A DNA stretch of 64,000 nucleotides from the NCBI GenBank assembly GCA_900552555.1, contig URZW01000001.1, positions 194,194 through 258,193 of the forward strand, written 5' to 3'. Positions within the stretch are counted from its first letter, which is position 1; each line of letters opens with the position of its first letter. Under the pieces are notes generated by a model. It was not told the origin of the DNA, ran no database searches, and saw nothing but the letters and a program-made list of their open reading frames with translations. The stretch comes from an uncultured Clostridium sp. (GTDB lineage: Bacteria > Bacillota > Clostridia > TANB77 > CAG-508). Both the position numbers and the translations under genes were made by a program. This document shows positions 7,333 through 16,673 of this stretch, piece after piece.

Positions 7333-8484
7333 CTATTTTTTTACAATAAATGCATTTGGCAAATATCTTTCCCCTATTGGAGTAGAAGTTTTATTTACAA
7401 CTTTACCATTATAATACATTGTTGCAGACGAACCTCCATCTAAGTTTGCTGCATTATAAGCACCATATCTATTAAATATATTCTGCATTTCTAATAGATT
7501 TGTTCCAATACTGTATCCTGGTTGTCTTCCATCAACAACTACAAAAATAAAAGTTCCATCTTTCTTTTGACCAATTCCCATTCTTGGGTGAATTCCTCCA
7601 GAACTTGAATTTGTTATTTGATTTTTTCCATTAACTATCAAAAATGGTCCAAATTCAACTGCTGATTCTATTCCAGCATTCATTGCTTGTTGATATGTAT
7701 ACTTTCCTAATACTAGTTTTTTGTCTGTACTAAGTCCTATTAAACTATATTTTGATGATTTATTTCCATATAATAATTTTTTATTTATTATTGTTGCATC
7801 ACATAAAACACTTCCATTTCCTACTCCACCATCATCAGCAAATCCACCTGCATTTATTCCTGCTATTGCATTATTATTTTTGGCAATTTCACTTAGCTTT
7901 GAACCTCTGCCAGATTTTCTTCCATCAACTAAACTTACTTTTGATGCATCTGGTATTGTCATTACATATCCAACATAATTTTTCCCTGTTATTTTTTCTA
8001 CTTTTATATCATCCTTACTTGGTGTTTCTATTTTTATCGCATCTGAATTAGAGTCCTCATTATTTTGAACTTCCAGCTTGTTCATTATTTCTTGTATTTC
8101 TTCATCTGATAAAAACCATGTTGCTAAATACTGATGGTTCATTGTTGACATTGCAGTTACTACCCATAATTCTTTATATTTTTCAAATAGTGTTGTCTTA
8201 AAAAATAAATATATGAATGTTGCTCCTACTATTGCTAATATTATCAATATTTTAATAAATAAAAATATTTTTTGTTTTACTGTTCTTTTCTTTTTTACTT
8301 TAGCTCTTTTTCCTTTTTTTGATGTATTTTCATTTTGGTGTGCTTTTCTTTTTCTATTATTTTCTTCGTTTTGATTATAATTATGTTTTCTTTCATATAT
8401 TTCATCATCTTTTTCATGTAAATCATATTCATTGTTTAATATGATATTTGTAACTGTATCCATGTCTATATCTGTTTTTTTCAT
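7333..8484 (-). CDS. Membrane-anchored phosphodiester glycosidase (NAGPA domain)
   Basis: 383 aa. A long, basic cytoplasmic N-terminus (KKGKRAKVKKKRTVKQK, residues 56-75) precedes one transmembrane helix (IFLFIKILIILAIVGATFIY) and an extracellular NAGPA domain (about 160-380): AIAGINAGGF, SLIGLSTDKKLVLGKYTYQ, AVEFGPFLIVNG, HPRMGIGQKKDGTFIFVVVDG and AANLDGGSSATMYYNG. NAGPA enzymes cleave sugar-1-phosphodiesters, and bacterial members are linked to exopolysaccharide or teichoic-acid-type polymers. Type II topology places the catalytic domain outside. Start preceded by AAGGAAAAAG. Confidence 0.88.
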   Translation of the reverse strand: MKKTDIDMDTVTNIILNNEYDLHEKDDEIYERKHNYNQNEENNRKRKAHQNENTSKKGKRAKVKKKRTVKQKIFLFIKILIILAIVGATFIYLFFKTTLFEKYKELWVVTAMSTMNHQYLATWFLSDEEIQEIMNKLEVQNNEDSNSDAIKIETPSKDDIKVEKITGKNYVGYVMTIPDASKVSLVDGRKSGRGSKLSEIAKNNNAIAGINAGGFADDGGVGNGSVLCDATIINKKLLYGNKSSKYSLIGLSTDKKLVLGKYTYQQAMNAGIESAVEFGPFLIVNGKNQITNSSSGGIHPRMGIGQKKDGTFIFVVVDGRQPGYSIGTNLLEMQNIFNRYGAYNAANLDGGSSATMYYNGKVVNKTSTPIGERYLPNAFIVKK

Positions 8485-8595
8485 TATTCTTTTTCCTTTT
8501 CTTACGTTATTCTCTGTTTTTTATTATAGCATTTATATATTTTCATGTCAAAAATTCGACAAATTTTTTTCTTGTTAATTTTTTCCTTTGTTGTA

Positions 8596-8660
8596 GTCCC
8601 ATATGAATAATACATGAACTACTTGAGGGATAGTAATTCATGTATTATTCATATGAGACT
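8596..8660. terminator. Long hairpin with 19-bp perfect stem
   Basis: CATATGAATAATACATGAA (8600-8618) and its exact complement (8637-8655) enclose an 18-base loop, and AGTC/GACT extend the stem beyond one mismatch. It directly follows the yihY stop on the minus strand. The tail on the plus strand is U-rich (TTTCTTTTTATT), that on the minus strand is not. Confidence 0.55.
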
Positions 8661-8661
8661 G

Positions 8662-9507
8662 CTAATTTCTTTTTATTATACGCAAAAAAGTTTTATTTAG
8701 CTCCGCTCCTAAAAACAAAGAATAAAAGCAAGAATATGTCCACATCATAATAAGCATCAAAGTTGTTAGACTTCCATAAGTAATAGAAAAACCTTTAAAA
8801 ATATCTAAATATTTAGAAAATACAAAAGAGATAACATTAAGAGCAATAGCGCCAAAAATTGCTCCAGGTAATTGGCTTTTAAATGTAACTTTATGATTTG
8901 GCATAAATCTATATAAAAATAGGAATATCACAAATGTCACAAAAATAAATCCTAATTCTGTTACAATTTGTGAAAATACATTAAAATTTTCAAGTGTTTC
9001 AAAATGTTGTTGCATTATTGATTTCAGGCTATTACCAAAAACTAATAAAATCATTCCTAACATTATTAACACTATAAATACTATTGTATCTATTAATGCC
9101 ATTATTCTTAAATATATAACTGATTTTTCTTTGTCTTCACCAGTTTTATATATTGAATGCAATCCTTTTGTTAATGCAAATAATCCTTTTCCTGCTGACC
9201 ACAATGTAAATATAATTGATATTGATATTGTTCCAATTGATTTTGAGTATACTTCTCTTACTATTCCTATTACAAATTCATTCATACTTGATGGTATTAT
9301 TTTAGATATTACATCAAATAATGTTTGTTGCTGAATATTTGTGTATTGTATCAGTGTTATTAGTAAAATAATAAATGGTATAAATGATAGTATTGTATAA
9401 TATGAACATTGTGCAGAATATTCACTTATGTGGTCTTCTCCACCGTTTTTTAGAATTGTATTAAATTGCTTGATTCTTTTAGAAATCTTCAATTTTATTT
9501 TTTCCAT
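8662..9507 (-). CDS. YihY/BrkB-family inner membrane protein
   Basis: 281 aa with about six transmembrane helices. The N-terminal amphipathic segment and EYSAQCSYYTILSFIPFIILL, the central WSAGKGLFALTKGLHSIY and the late FKSQLPGAIFGAIALNVISFVFSKYL match the YihY (formerly RNase BN-annotated) family. The function is unknown; it is not a nuclease. Length is typical. The start overlaps the end of the upstream gene by 13 bases, so the two are co-translated. Confidence 0.88.
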   Translation of the reverse strand: MEKIKLKISKRIKQFNTILKNGGEDHISEYSAQCSYYTILSFIPFIILLITLIQYTNIQQQTLFDVISKIIPSSMNEFVIGIVREVYSKSIGTISISIIFTLWSAGKGLFALTKGLHSIYKTGEDKEKSVIYLRIMALIDTIVFIVLIMLGMILLVFGNSLKSIMQQHFETLENFNVFSQIVTELGFIFVTFVIFLFLYRFMPNHKVTFKSQLPGAIFGAIALNVISFVFSKYLDIFKGFSITYGSLTTLMLIMMWTYSCFYSLFLGAELNKTFLRIIKRN

Positions 9508-10328
9508 TTTTCTTTTCCTTTACTTATATTTTTTGTTCTTTTTGGTAACTCTTTTAAATCTTCCACTTTATCAATAATTTCTTTTTTTTGCTTATTCATA
9601 TTTTCTTTAAATTCATCAGTTTGTTCTACAACCTGTCTTTTTATTTCATCCTTTTTCTCTTTTATTTTAACTTTAATAGATTGAACCTTTGGATAAGCCT
9701 CCAATAATCTCCTATATAATCTAGATTTATTTAATAATGCTTCTTTTACCTTATTTGTTATTTCTTCTGTATTATCTAAACTCTTTCCAAATTCTTTTGT
9801 TGTTTTTCCAACAAAACTGATAACATTAGTTGAAATTATATTATCTGATAAAAATACTACTAGTAATAGCCCTGATGTTATATTTAAAGCAAGTTCTGGT
9901 AATGCTTCAAATTTTCCAATTAAAAATGGATTTGAAACATACATTATAAACATTCCTAATAAACCAAATGGAATTATTGTATTTAAACATACTCTTCCAT
10001 TTATATTAAATTTTCTTTGACTATAGTCCCACCATCTTGCATGAAATATTTTTTCCATAAAGTAACTTGTTAAATATTCTAGTGTTCCACATACCAATAT
10101 TGCCATTACAAATAATGCAAACGGATCTGGTACATATTTTTTTAGTAAAAATGTTATTAATATTGCTCCTGTTCCATATATTGGACAATATGGTCCTATT
10201 AAAAATCCTCTATTTATAAATTTCTTTTTTTCTATTAGTTTTCCTACTACTTCCATAACCCATCCAGCAACTGAATATGTTAAAAATAGCAAAAAATATA
10301 CTCTTATATCTATTCCAAATATCATCAT
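9495..10328 (-). CDS. CmpB-type putative ABC-transporter membrane protein (PF06541)
   Basis: About 277 aa: five or six N-terminal transmembrane helices (YSVAGWVMEVVGKLI; GFLIGPYCPIYGTGAILI; LEYLTSYFMEKIFHARWWDYS; GRVCLNTIIPFGLLGM) and a charged coiled-coil C-terminus (from about residue 205). This is the PF06541 family, of unknown transport role. A longer frame begins inside an inverted-repeat element upstream; the ATG at 10328 has GGAG eight bases before it and is preferred. Probable operon with yihY. Confidence 0.8.
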   Translation of the reverse strand: MMIFGIDIRVYFLLFLTYSVAGWVMEVVGKLIEKKKFINRGFLIGPYCPIYGTGAILITFLLKKYVPDPFALFVMAILVCGTLEYLTSYFMEKIFHARWWDYSQRKFNINGRVCLNTIIPFGLLGMFIMYVSNPFLIGKFEALPELALNITSGLLLVVFLSDNIISTNVISFVGKTTKEFGKSLDNTEEITNKVKEALLNKSRLYRRLLEAYPKVQSIKVKIKEKKDEIKRQVVEQTDEFKENMNKQKKEIIDKVEDLKELPKRTKNISKGKEKWKK

Positions 10329-10344
10329 TTTTTCTACTCCGTTT

Positions 10345-10456
10345 CTTGTCAAAAGGGACGCCCCTTTTTGACAGATTCACTAAAAAATTCATAAAATTTT
10401 TTTATTTGTTTTTTATCACATTTTTTCTGTCAAAAAAGGGCGTCCCTTTTGACAAG
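10345..10456. repeat. MITE-like element, 30-bp terminal inverted repeats
   Basis: CTTGTCAAAAGGGACGCCCC followed by TTTTTGACAG at 10345-10374 and the inverse at 10427-10456 (one mismatch), with about 52 A/T-rich bases between. The element fills the gap between recG and the CmpB gene and carries no ORF. A related single arm lies at 63.02 kb upstream of mutS. Confidence 0.8.
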
Positions 10457-10458
10457 TT

Positions 10459-12516
10459 CTATATTTCAATTCTATCTGTAAATTTATTTTTAACAGACAT
10501 TTTTAACAATTTATTTTCTTCTTTTTCCAATTTAGGATCATCGCTTACAATCTTCACAGCCGCTTCTTGAGCCAACTTTAAAATGTCCATATCTGTAAAC
10601 AAATTAGCAATTTTAAAATCTGGAATACCATGTTGCATTGTACCAAAGAAATCACCTGAGCCCCTTAATTCCAAATCTTTTTGTGAAATAATAAAGCCAT
10701 CATTGGTTTCACACATAATTTTCATTCTTTCCTTCGTGTTTTGTCCTTTTCCCTTAAATTTTAAAACACAATATGATTTGTACTCTCCACGGCCAACTCT
10801 TCCACGCAATTGATGTAATTGCGCTAACCCAAATCTTTCTGCATCTTCAATTACCATTATATTTGCATTTGGAACGTCAACACCTACTTCAATTACAGTT
10901 GTTGAAATAAGTATATCTATTTCCTTGTTTTTAAATTTTTCCATTATTTCGTCTTTTTCTTTTGGTCTCATTTTACCATGAATATATTCAACTCTATAAT
11001 TAGAAAATGTTTCTTCTTTGCATTTTTCATATAAAGTTGTAACTGCCTTTAGGTCTGTGTCCTCTTCATCGCTTTCTTCGACCAATGGACATACAATATA
11101 GGCCTGTCTACCTTCGTCAATTTGTTTTTTTATAAAATTATTGATTCTTTCTTCCATTCTACTTGTAACTGCAAATGTCTCTATTGTTTTTCTGTTTGGT
11201 GGAAGTTCATCGATTATTGATATGTCCAAGTCTCCATATAAAATTAATGCAAGTGTTCTTGGAATTGGTGTTGCTGACATTACTAATACATCTGGATTTT
11301 GACCTTTTTGTGCAATTTTGGTTCTTTGCTTTACACCAAATCTATGTTGCTCATCTGTAACAACTAGCCCCAAATTTTTAAATTCTACATTTTCTTCTAA
11401 CATTGCATGTGTTCCAATTAATATATCAATTTCACCTTTTTTTAATCGTTCCAAAATATCTTCTTTTTTCTTTTTGCTAATACCTGATATTAATAATTCA
11501 CATTTTATATCAAATTGATTTAGCAATTTTTCAAAGTTAACCATATGTTGTGTTGCAAGTATTGCAGTTGGTGCTAGAATTGCTACTTGATATCCAGATT
11601 TTACGGCTTTATATGCTGTAATCATTGCAACAACTGTTTTTCCAGAACCAACATCACCTTGTAAAAGTCTGTTCATTGATTTTTCTGATTCCATATTTTC
11701 GTCAATTTCTTGCAATACTCGTAATTGAGCTTTTGTTAATTTAAATGGTAATGTGTTTATTACATCTGACATTTTTACATTTTCATCAAATTTTATTCCT
11801 TTTTTGTCTGTTAAATTACTGTTTTTTAATTGAAGTAGTGCCAATTGAGTTGATAGTAATTCTTCAAAAACCAATCTTCTTCTTGCTTTTTTGAAGTCAT
11901 CAAAATCTTTTGGAAAATGTATATCATAATTTGCTTTATTTGCATTTTCCAATTTATACTCATTTAATATATATTCTGGTAAAGTTTCTGGCAAACCTCC
12001 TTGCTCTTTAACTTTTTCCAGTCCATTTTCAATTATTTTTCTTAAAGTATTTTGCGTTAAACTATATGTTAATGGATAAATTGGTATTATTTTTCCAGTA
12101 TTATTTGAATTTTCTATTTCATCAAATACAGGTGAATTCATGCATATTTTACCATATTGAAACTCAACTTTCCCATAAAATCTATATCTCTTTCCCATTT
12201 GAAATTTTGATTTTAAGTATGGTTGATTAAACCATGTTATTACTGCTTGGCCTGTTTCATCTACAATAGGCAATTTTTGCATTGTTCTTCCTTTGCTTAT
12301 TCTTGTATCTATTAGTCTTGACATTGCTACTGCTTCTATTAATGCAACTTCTCCATTTGCACATTCACATATATTCTTTGGTTTGCTTCTGTCTTCATAT
12401 CCTCTTGGATAATATGTAATTAGGTCTTTTACATTGAATATTCCTATTTTGTTTAAGAGTTTTACCTTTTGCGGACCTACTCCTTTTACATATTTTACAT
12501 CTTCTGTTAAATTCAT
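10459..12516 (-). CDS. recG: ATP-dependent DNA helicase RecG
   Basis: 685 aa, full length. Wedge/OB domain N-terminal (VKYVKGVGPQKVKLLNKIG; DLITYYPRGYEDRS), then superfamily-2 motor: LLQGDVGSGKTVVA (motif I), TDEQHRFGVKQR (DExH motif II), VMSATPIPRTLAL (III), VIEVGVDVPNANIMV, and QLHQLRGRVGRG (VI). The C-terminal LRGSGDFFGTMQHGIPDFK is the RecG signature. It remodels stalled forks and branched DNA. The stop lies two bases from an inverted-repeat element. Its neighbour upstream is a phosphoesterase 39 bases away. Confidence 0.97.
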   Translation of the reverse strand: MNLTEDVKYVKGVGPQKVKLLNKIGIFNVKDLITYYPRGYEDRSKPKNICECANGEVALIEAVAMSRLIDTRISKGRTMQKLPIVDETGQAVITWFNQPYLKSKFQMGKRYRFYGKVEFQYGKICMNSPVFDEIENSNNTGKIIPIYPLTYSLTQNTLRKIIENGLEKVKEQGGLPETLPEYILNEYKLENANKANYDIHFPKDFDDFKKARRRLVFEELLSTQLALLQLKNSNLTDKKGIKFDENVKMSDVINTLPFKLTKAQLRVLQEIDENMESEKSMNRLLQGDVGSGKTVVAMITAYKAVKSGYQVAILAPTAILATQHMVNFEKLLNQFDIKCELLISGISKKKKEDILERLKKGEIDILIGTHAMLEENVEFKNLGLVVTDEQHRFGVKQRTKIAQKGQNPDVLVMSATPIPRTLALILYGDLDISIIDELPPNRKTIETFAVTSRMEERINNFIKKQIDEGRQAYIVCPLVEESDEEDTDLKAVTTLYEKCKEETFSNYRVEYIHGKMRPKEKDEIMEKFKNKEIDILISTTVIEVGVDVPNANIMVIEDAERFGLAQLHQLRGRVGRGEYKSYCVLKFKGKGQNTKERMKIMCETNDGFIISQKDLELRGSGDFFGTMQHGIPDFKIANLFTDMDILKLAQEAAVKIVSDDPKLEKEENKLLKMSVKNKFTDRIEI

Positions 12517-12555
12517 TTTATTCTCACTTTCGAGGGATTAATGAGTCCCTAATTT

Positions 12556-13248
12556 TTAAATTTCTAATAATTTAAAATCCAATCCATCACTACTAACTAA
12601 TTTGTATTCAATTCCATCAATATTTCCCTCTACTGCATCCAAAATTGAATTTGCGTGTAGGTGCCCATAATAACATCTTTTAATATTATATTTTTTCATA
12701 AGACTAGTATAATCTGTATTCATATAATTTTTAGTTAATGGAGGATAGTGCATAAACACTACTATTTCTTTATTTTCTCCATATTTTGATATTCCATCTT
12801 TTATTGATAATTCTAATCTTGCAACTTCTCTTTTTGTTAATCTAATATCCTCTTGGTCTTCTGAGATATTCCATCCCTTTGTTCCTGCTATTATTTTATT
12901 TTCAAATTCATAACTGTTATTATACAAAAAATCTATATTTTCAAATCCTTGTTCTTGTATATATCTTCTCATACTTGTTACTGTCGTCCACCAATAATCA
13001 TGGTTTCCTTTTAATAAAAATTTTTTTCCTGGTAAATCATTTATAAATTCAAAGTCTTTGTCTGTTTCATCCAAATACATTGCCCATGAAAAATCGCCTG
13101 GCAATATTACTGCATCTTCTGGTTTTACTTTTGATAACCAGTCTAGTTTTATTTTTTCTTCATAGTTTTGCCAGTTTTTTCCGAATATGTCCATTGGCTT
13201 GTTTGTGTTGAATGATAAGTGCAAATCTCCTATTACATATATTGCCAT
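12556..13248 (-). CDS. Metallophosphoesterase
   Basis: About 230 aa of the calcineurin-like fold: MAIYVIGDLHLS (D-x-H metal ligands), ILPGDFSWAM (GD), FLLKGNHDYWW (GNHD), VVFMHYPPL and YYGHLHANSI (GHxH). This matches the clostridial family of predicted cytosolic phosphohydrolases; the substrate is unknown. AAAGGAAG precedes the ATG at 13248, so I prefer it over an in-frame ATG 17 codons upstream. Probably cotranscribed with recG. Confidence 0.88.
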   Translation of the reverse strand: MAIYVIGDLHLSFNTNKPMDIFGKNWQNYEEKIKLDWLSKVKPEDAVILPGDFSWAMYLDETDKDFEFINDLPGKKFLLKGNHDYWWTTVTSMRRYIQEQGFENIDFLYNNSYEFENKIIAGTKGWNISEDQEDIRLTKREVARLELSIKDGISKYGENKEIVVFMHYPPLTKNYMNTDYTSLMKKYNIKRCYYGHLHANSILDAVEGNIDGIEYKLVSSDGLDFKLLEI

Positions 13249-13453
13249 TTTTTCACTTCCTTTTTCTATGAAATATATTTCTTTTTTATAATTTATCAAC
13301 TGTAAATTGTTACTAATTTACTGAAAAAATATTTTTAATAAACTGTAATCTTTAATTTTTTCAGATTAGTTCTATTTAATTAATTGTCCGTTTTTATTCT
13401 TTCTATAGTTTACAATATTTTTCATTAATTGTCTATAATTGGTTTTCATAAAT

Positions 13454-13482
13454 TTGATTTTTTTATTAAAAAATGTTATACT
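13454..13482 (+). promoter_or_regulatory. Sigma-70 promoter of the 157-aa orphan gene
   Basis: TTGATT (13454-13459), 17-base spacer, TATACT (13477-13482), 36 bases before the start codon at 13518. Confidence 0.75.
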
Positions 13483-13517
13483 TTAATTATAAAAAGCTTA
13501 AGGAGGTATTATACACT

Positions 13518-13991
13518 ATGAAGGAAACAAAAATGTTATATGCTGATTTGTTGAGTTTATGTCTTAACTCAATAAGTGAACGCGTGAATTTTCTCAAAAA
13601 ACTCTCAAGTTTTGAAGGGATTGACATTGAAGAAGGATATTCTATATGTCTTAACTCAATAAGGGAACGCGTGAATTTTCTCAAAAAACTCTCAAGTCTT
13701 GGACGGATTGACATTCAAATTCTCCCATATATTGAAGAAGAAGGATATTCTAATTGGATAAATTTTTCTTCAAAAATTTCGGAAAACAAAAAAATACGAG
13801 AAGAATTAATTTCGTACCTTTTTAGTAAAAAATCCAAGCACTGGTGGAAAAATGCAAGTGAATGTGGAGTAATTTTTTTCTTATACTCTGATTCACACTG
13901 GAAAAGATCATACATGCCTGAAAAAATTGATATACGTCTTGTAGAAATTGGAAGTGATCCAGTATCAGTAATAGAGTTAAATATTTCATGA
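13518..13991 (+). CDS. Orphan hypothetical protein with internal tandem duplication
   Basis: 157 aa from the ATG at 13518, which follows a full AAGGAGG; an upstream in-frame ATG overlaps the promoter and is rejected. Residues 14-40 (CLNSISERVNFLKKLSSFEG) repeat almost exactly at 44-66 (CLNSIRERVNFLKKLSS), a duplication also visible in the DNA. The rest is soluble, ending in SVIELNIS. I do not recognise a family. It runs against its neighbours, has its own promoter and terminator, and contains an in-frame CGG (13704-13706), a codon missing from most genes here. The zero frame after the CGG is validated by the duplicated IDI segment. Confidence 0.7.
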   Translation: MKETKMLYADLLSLCLNSISERVNFLKKLSSFEGIDIEEGYSICLNSIRERVNFLKKLSSLGRIDIQILPYIEEEGYSNWINFSSKISENKKIREELISYLFSKKSKHWWKNASECGVIFFLYSDSHWKRSYMPEKIDIRLVEIGSDPVSVIELNIS

Positions 13992-14003
13992 AATTTGCAC
14001 GTC

Positions 14004-14032
14004 AAAAGGCGACCTTAATAAGGTTGCCTTTT
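14004..14032. terminator. Bidirectional terminator between convergent genes
   Basis: AAAAGGCGACCTT pairs with AAGGTTGCCTTTT (one G-T pair) around three bases. It serves the plus-strand orphan gene and tsaD, whose stop it touches. Confidence 0.85.
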
Positions 14033-15026
14033 AATTTAATTTCAAATTTGGAATTGCATTTAAGTTTAATTCACTTCTTTTTCCTTTAATAAAATTATAA
14101 TATCCTGCTGATGCTATCATTGCAGCATTGTCTGTACATATTTTTAAATCTGGCATATATACTTTTATGCCTTTTTTCTCCAAATTCAAAAATTCTTTTC
14201 TTATATAACTATTTGCAGAAACTCCACCTGCTAATGCAACTGTTTTTAACCCAGTTTGTTTTAATGCCTTTTCTGCATTCTCTAGTAAAATTTCTGTAAC
14301 CGTTTTTTCGAAACTTGCACATAAATCAGCCTTGTTTATATCTGGTGTTTTATGATGTAAATTTATTACTGCTGTTTTTATTCCACTAAAGCTAAAATCT
14401 AAATTATCAAAATGTGTTTTTGGTAATTCTATTGCATTTGGATTTCCTTCTTTTGCAAGTTTATCAACCTTTGGTCCTCCTGGATATCCAAGCTCAACAA
14501 CTCTTGCAACCTTGTCAAATGCTTCACCAATTGCATCATCTCTTGTTTTTCCTAAAACTTCAAATTCTGTATAATCTTTTACATGTACTAATTGTGTATT
14601 TCCCCCTGAAGTCATCACACACAAAAATGGTGGTTTTAATTCTGGATATGTAATATAATTTGCTGCAATATGTCCTTGAATGTGATTTACTCCAACTAAC
14701 GGTTTATTTATTGAAAAACTTAATGCTTTTGCATATGAAAGGCCTACTAGCAGTGCTCCTACAAGTCCTGGTCCATATGTTGGGGTAATTGCATCTATAT
14801 CTTCAAATTTCACATTTGCTTCTTCTAATGCTTTTTTTGTTACTCTTGATATTGCTTCAATATGGTTCCTTGATGCTATTTCTGGCACCACACCTCCATA
14901 TTTTTCGTGTATTGGTATCTGTGTGTCTATTATGTTTGATAAAATTTCTCTTCCGTTTTTGACTACTGATACTGATGTTTCGTCACAACTTGATTCTATC
15001 CCTAATGTTAATATGTCTTTTTTCAT
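14031..15026 (-). CDS. tsaD: tRNA N6-adenosine threonylcarbamoyltransferase TsaD
   Basis: 331 aa, full length. It transfers threonylcarbamoyl from TC-AMP to A37 of ANN-decoding tRNAs. Seen: LGIESSCDETSVSVV (ASKHA phosphate 1), GVVPEIASRNHIEAI (metal-binding H-x-x), HIQGHIAANYI (second metal motif HxxGH), LPPFLCVMTSGGNTQLVH-like core, GEAFDKVARVV, FSFSGIKTAV and ALAGGVSANSYIR. RBS AAAGGAAG. Essential housekeeping gene. Confidence 0.97.
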   Translation of the reverse strand: MKKDILTLGIESSCDETSVSVVKNGREILSNIIDTQIPIHEKYGGVVPEIASRNHIEAISRVTKKALEEANVKFEDIDAITPTYGPGLVGALLVGLSYAKALSFSINKPLVGVNHIQGHIAANYITYPELKPPFLCVMTSGGNTQLVHVKDYTEFEVLGKTRDDAIGEAFDKVARVVELGYPGGPKVDKLAKEGNPNAIELPKTHFDNLDFSFSGIKTAVINLHHKTPDINKADLCASFEKTVTEILLENAEKALKQTGLKTVALAGGVSANSYIRKEFLNLEKKGIKVYMPDLKICTDNAAMIASAGYYNFIKGKRSELNLNAIPNLKLN

Positions 15027-15140
15027 TTTTTATGCTTCCTTTCATTTTGTATTAAAAATATAATATATGTGCCTAAATATCTACTTTAAAACTTTGAAAA
15101 AAATAGAGGGATTTTTGTCCTGTCCCCCAATCCCGTTTTT

Positions 15141-15881
15141 TTATAATCCAAATATTAATTTTCCTAATGCTAAAACTCCTTTTGAAACCCAGTTTATTGC
15201 TGGTGTTATAATTGTTCCTGCAATTCCCGTTATCCAAATCAATACAAATACAATATAGAATATTTGCTCATTGTTCACAAAAAATTCTTTTGCCTTGTAT
15301 GGTAAAAATGGCATTATTATTTTTGAGCCATCTAGTGGTGGTAATGGTATCAAGTTAAATACACCAAGTCCAATGTTTATTGAAATTGTACTTGATAATA
15401 ACATTAATATTACCATTCCTACAGTTGATGTCATAAAAGCAATTCCTGCAAATTTGTATATTGCACAATATATTAATGTAAATATTATTGCAAGTATAAA
15501 GTTCATTAATGGTCCTGCAAGTGAAACTATTGCTTCTCCTTTTTCCATCGAAATTTTTCTTGTATAATTTCTTGGGTCTACTTCTACTGGTTTTCCCCAT
15601 CCAAATCCTGCTACTAATAGCATTAGTGTTCCTATTGGGTCTAAGTGTGCAAATGGATTCAGACTTAGTCTTCCTTGCCTTTTTGCTGTGTCATCCCCTA
15701 GTTTATATGCTGCATATCCATGTGCAAATTCATGGAATGTTATTGCTATAAGTACTCCTGGTGCACTTAATAGTAATCCTAGTAATTGACTTGGATTTGT
15801 TGCATATTGTACTACTAAAAAGACCAACATAATTCCAATTATTATATACATTGTTCTTTTATCAAAATTAAAATTAAACAT
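15141..15881 (-). CDS. Site-2 protease-type metallopeptidase (M50 family)
   Basis: 246-aa integral membrane zinc protease of the short YwhC-like type. HEFAHGYAAYKLGD carries HExxH within a transmembrane helix, LNPFAHLDPIGTLMLL follows, and FNLIPLPPLDGSKI is the second metal motif (NxxPxPxLDG). Five or six transmembrane helices, no PDZ domain. It cleaves membrane-embedded substrates; the substrate is unknown. RBS GAAGGGAG. Confidence 0.9.
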   Translation of the reverse strand: MFNFNFDKRTMYIIIGIMLVFLVVQYATNPSQLLGLLLSAPGVLIAITFHEFAHGYAAYKLGDDTAKRQGRLSLNPFAHLDPIGTLMLLVAGFGWGKPVEVDPRNYTRKISMEKGEAIVSLAGPLMNFILAIIFTLIYCAIYKFAGIAFMTSTVGMVILMLLSSTISINIGLGVFNLIPLPPLDGSKIIMPFLPYKAKEFFVNNEQIFYIVFVLIWITGIAGTIITPAINWVSKGVLALGKLIFGL

Positions 15882-15924
15882 AAAATTCTCCCTTCGTTTA
15901 CTTATCCCTAAATATTTTCACTTA

Positions 15925-16656
15925 TTAATCTACTTCTTCTGATACTTGTTTTATTAATGATTCAAAATCTGATAATTTTTTATCAAGCCTAACTTGGCAT
16001 TTTTGAAACACTTCAACTAATGTTTCAACATTTCCAGTTGTTTGTGCTTCATATAAAGCATCTCTATATTCTTTATTATATTCATCATCTATTGCTATTA
16101 AATCAACCGAATTCTCTATACATTGTCTTAGTATAATAAATCTTCCTATTCTTCCATTTCCGTCTTGAAATGGATGAATATGTTCAAACTTTTGATGAAA
16201 ATCAGCAATTGAATAAATATCCTTTTTACTTTCTTTCCAGTCTTCTAATAAATTATACATTTTATTTTCTACTAAATGTGGTTCACATAATTTTAAGTTT
16301 GTTTTTGATAATCTATTTTCATATTTTTTCCATTTTCCTATATTATCAATTTCGTCATCAACTGTTCCTTTTTTTAGTAGTCTGTGCCATTCCCACAATA
16401 AATATTTGTCAAAAGGTTCTTGCAATGTATTTATAACTACATCAAATAATTCTAATGAATTTTTTGTTTCTATTACATCATCTAAGAAGTGTTCTCCTTT
16501 AACCTGTTTTTGTTCTAGTAAATCTATTAAATTTTCTTTACTAAATGTACTTCCTTCAAGTTTATTTGAATGATATAAATATTCTATTTTTATTGCGTCA
16601 TATGCTGAATTTTTTATTTTTGATAATTTTTGCATTACATTTACAGATATTTTCAT
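15925..16656 (-). CDS. Fic-domain AMPylase-type protein with N-terminal inhibitory helix
   Basis: 243 aa. The Fic motif is HIHPFQDGNGRIGR (about residue 165), complete with catalytic His, acidic residue and the two anion-hole Arg. Near the N-terminus SNKLEGS fits the inhibitory (S/T)xxxE(G/N) helix motif, so this is a self-inhibited class II Fic protein. It probably transfers AMP (or another NMP) to a protein target and may act as a toxin or a regulator; no separate antitoxin gene is adjacent. Start after AAAAGGGGG. Confidence 0.9.
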   Translation of the reverse strand: MKISVNVMQKLSKIKNSAYDAIKIEYLYHSNKLEGSTFSKENLIDLLEQKQVKGEHFLDDVIETKNSLELFDVVINTLQEPFDKYLLWEWHRLLKKGTVDDEIDNIGKWKKYENRLSKTNLKLCEPHLVENKMYNLLEDWKESKKDIYSIADFHQKFEHIHPFQDGNGRIGRFIILRQCIENSVDLIAIDDEYNKEYRDALYEAQTTGNVETLVEVFQKCQVRLDKKLSDFESLIKQVSEEVD

Positions 16657-16673
16657 AATGTCCCCCTTTTATC

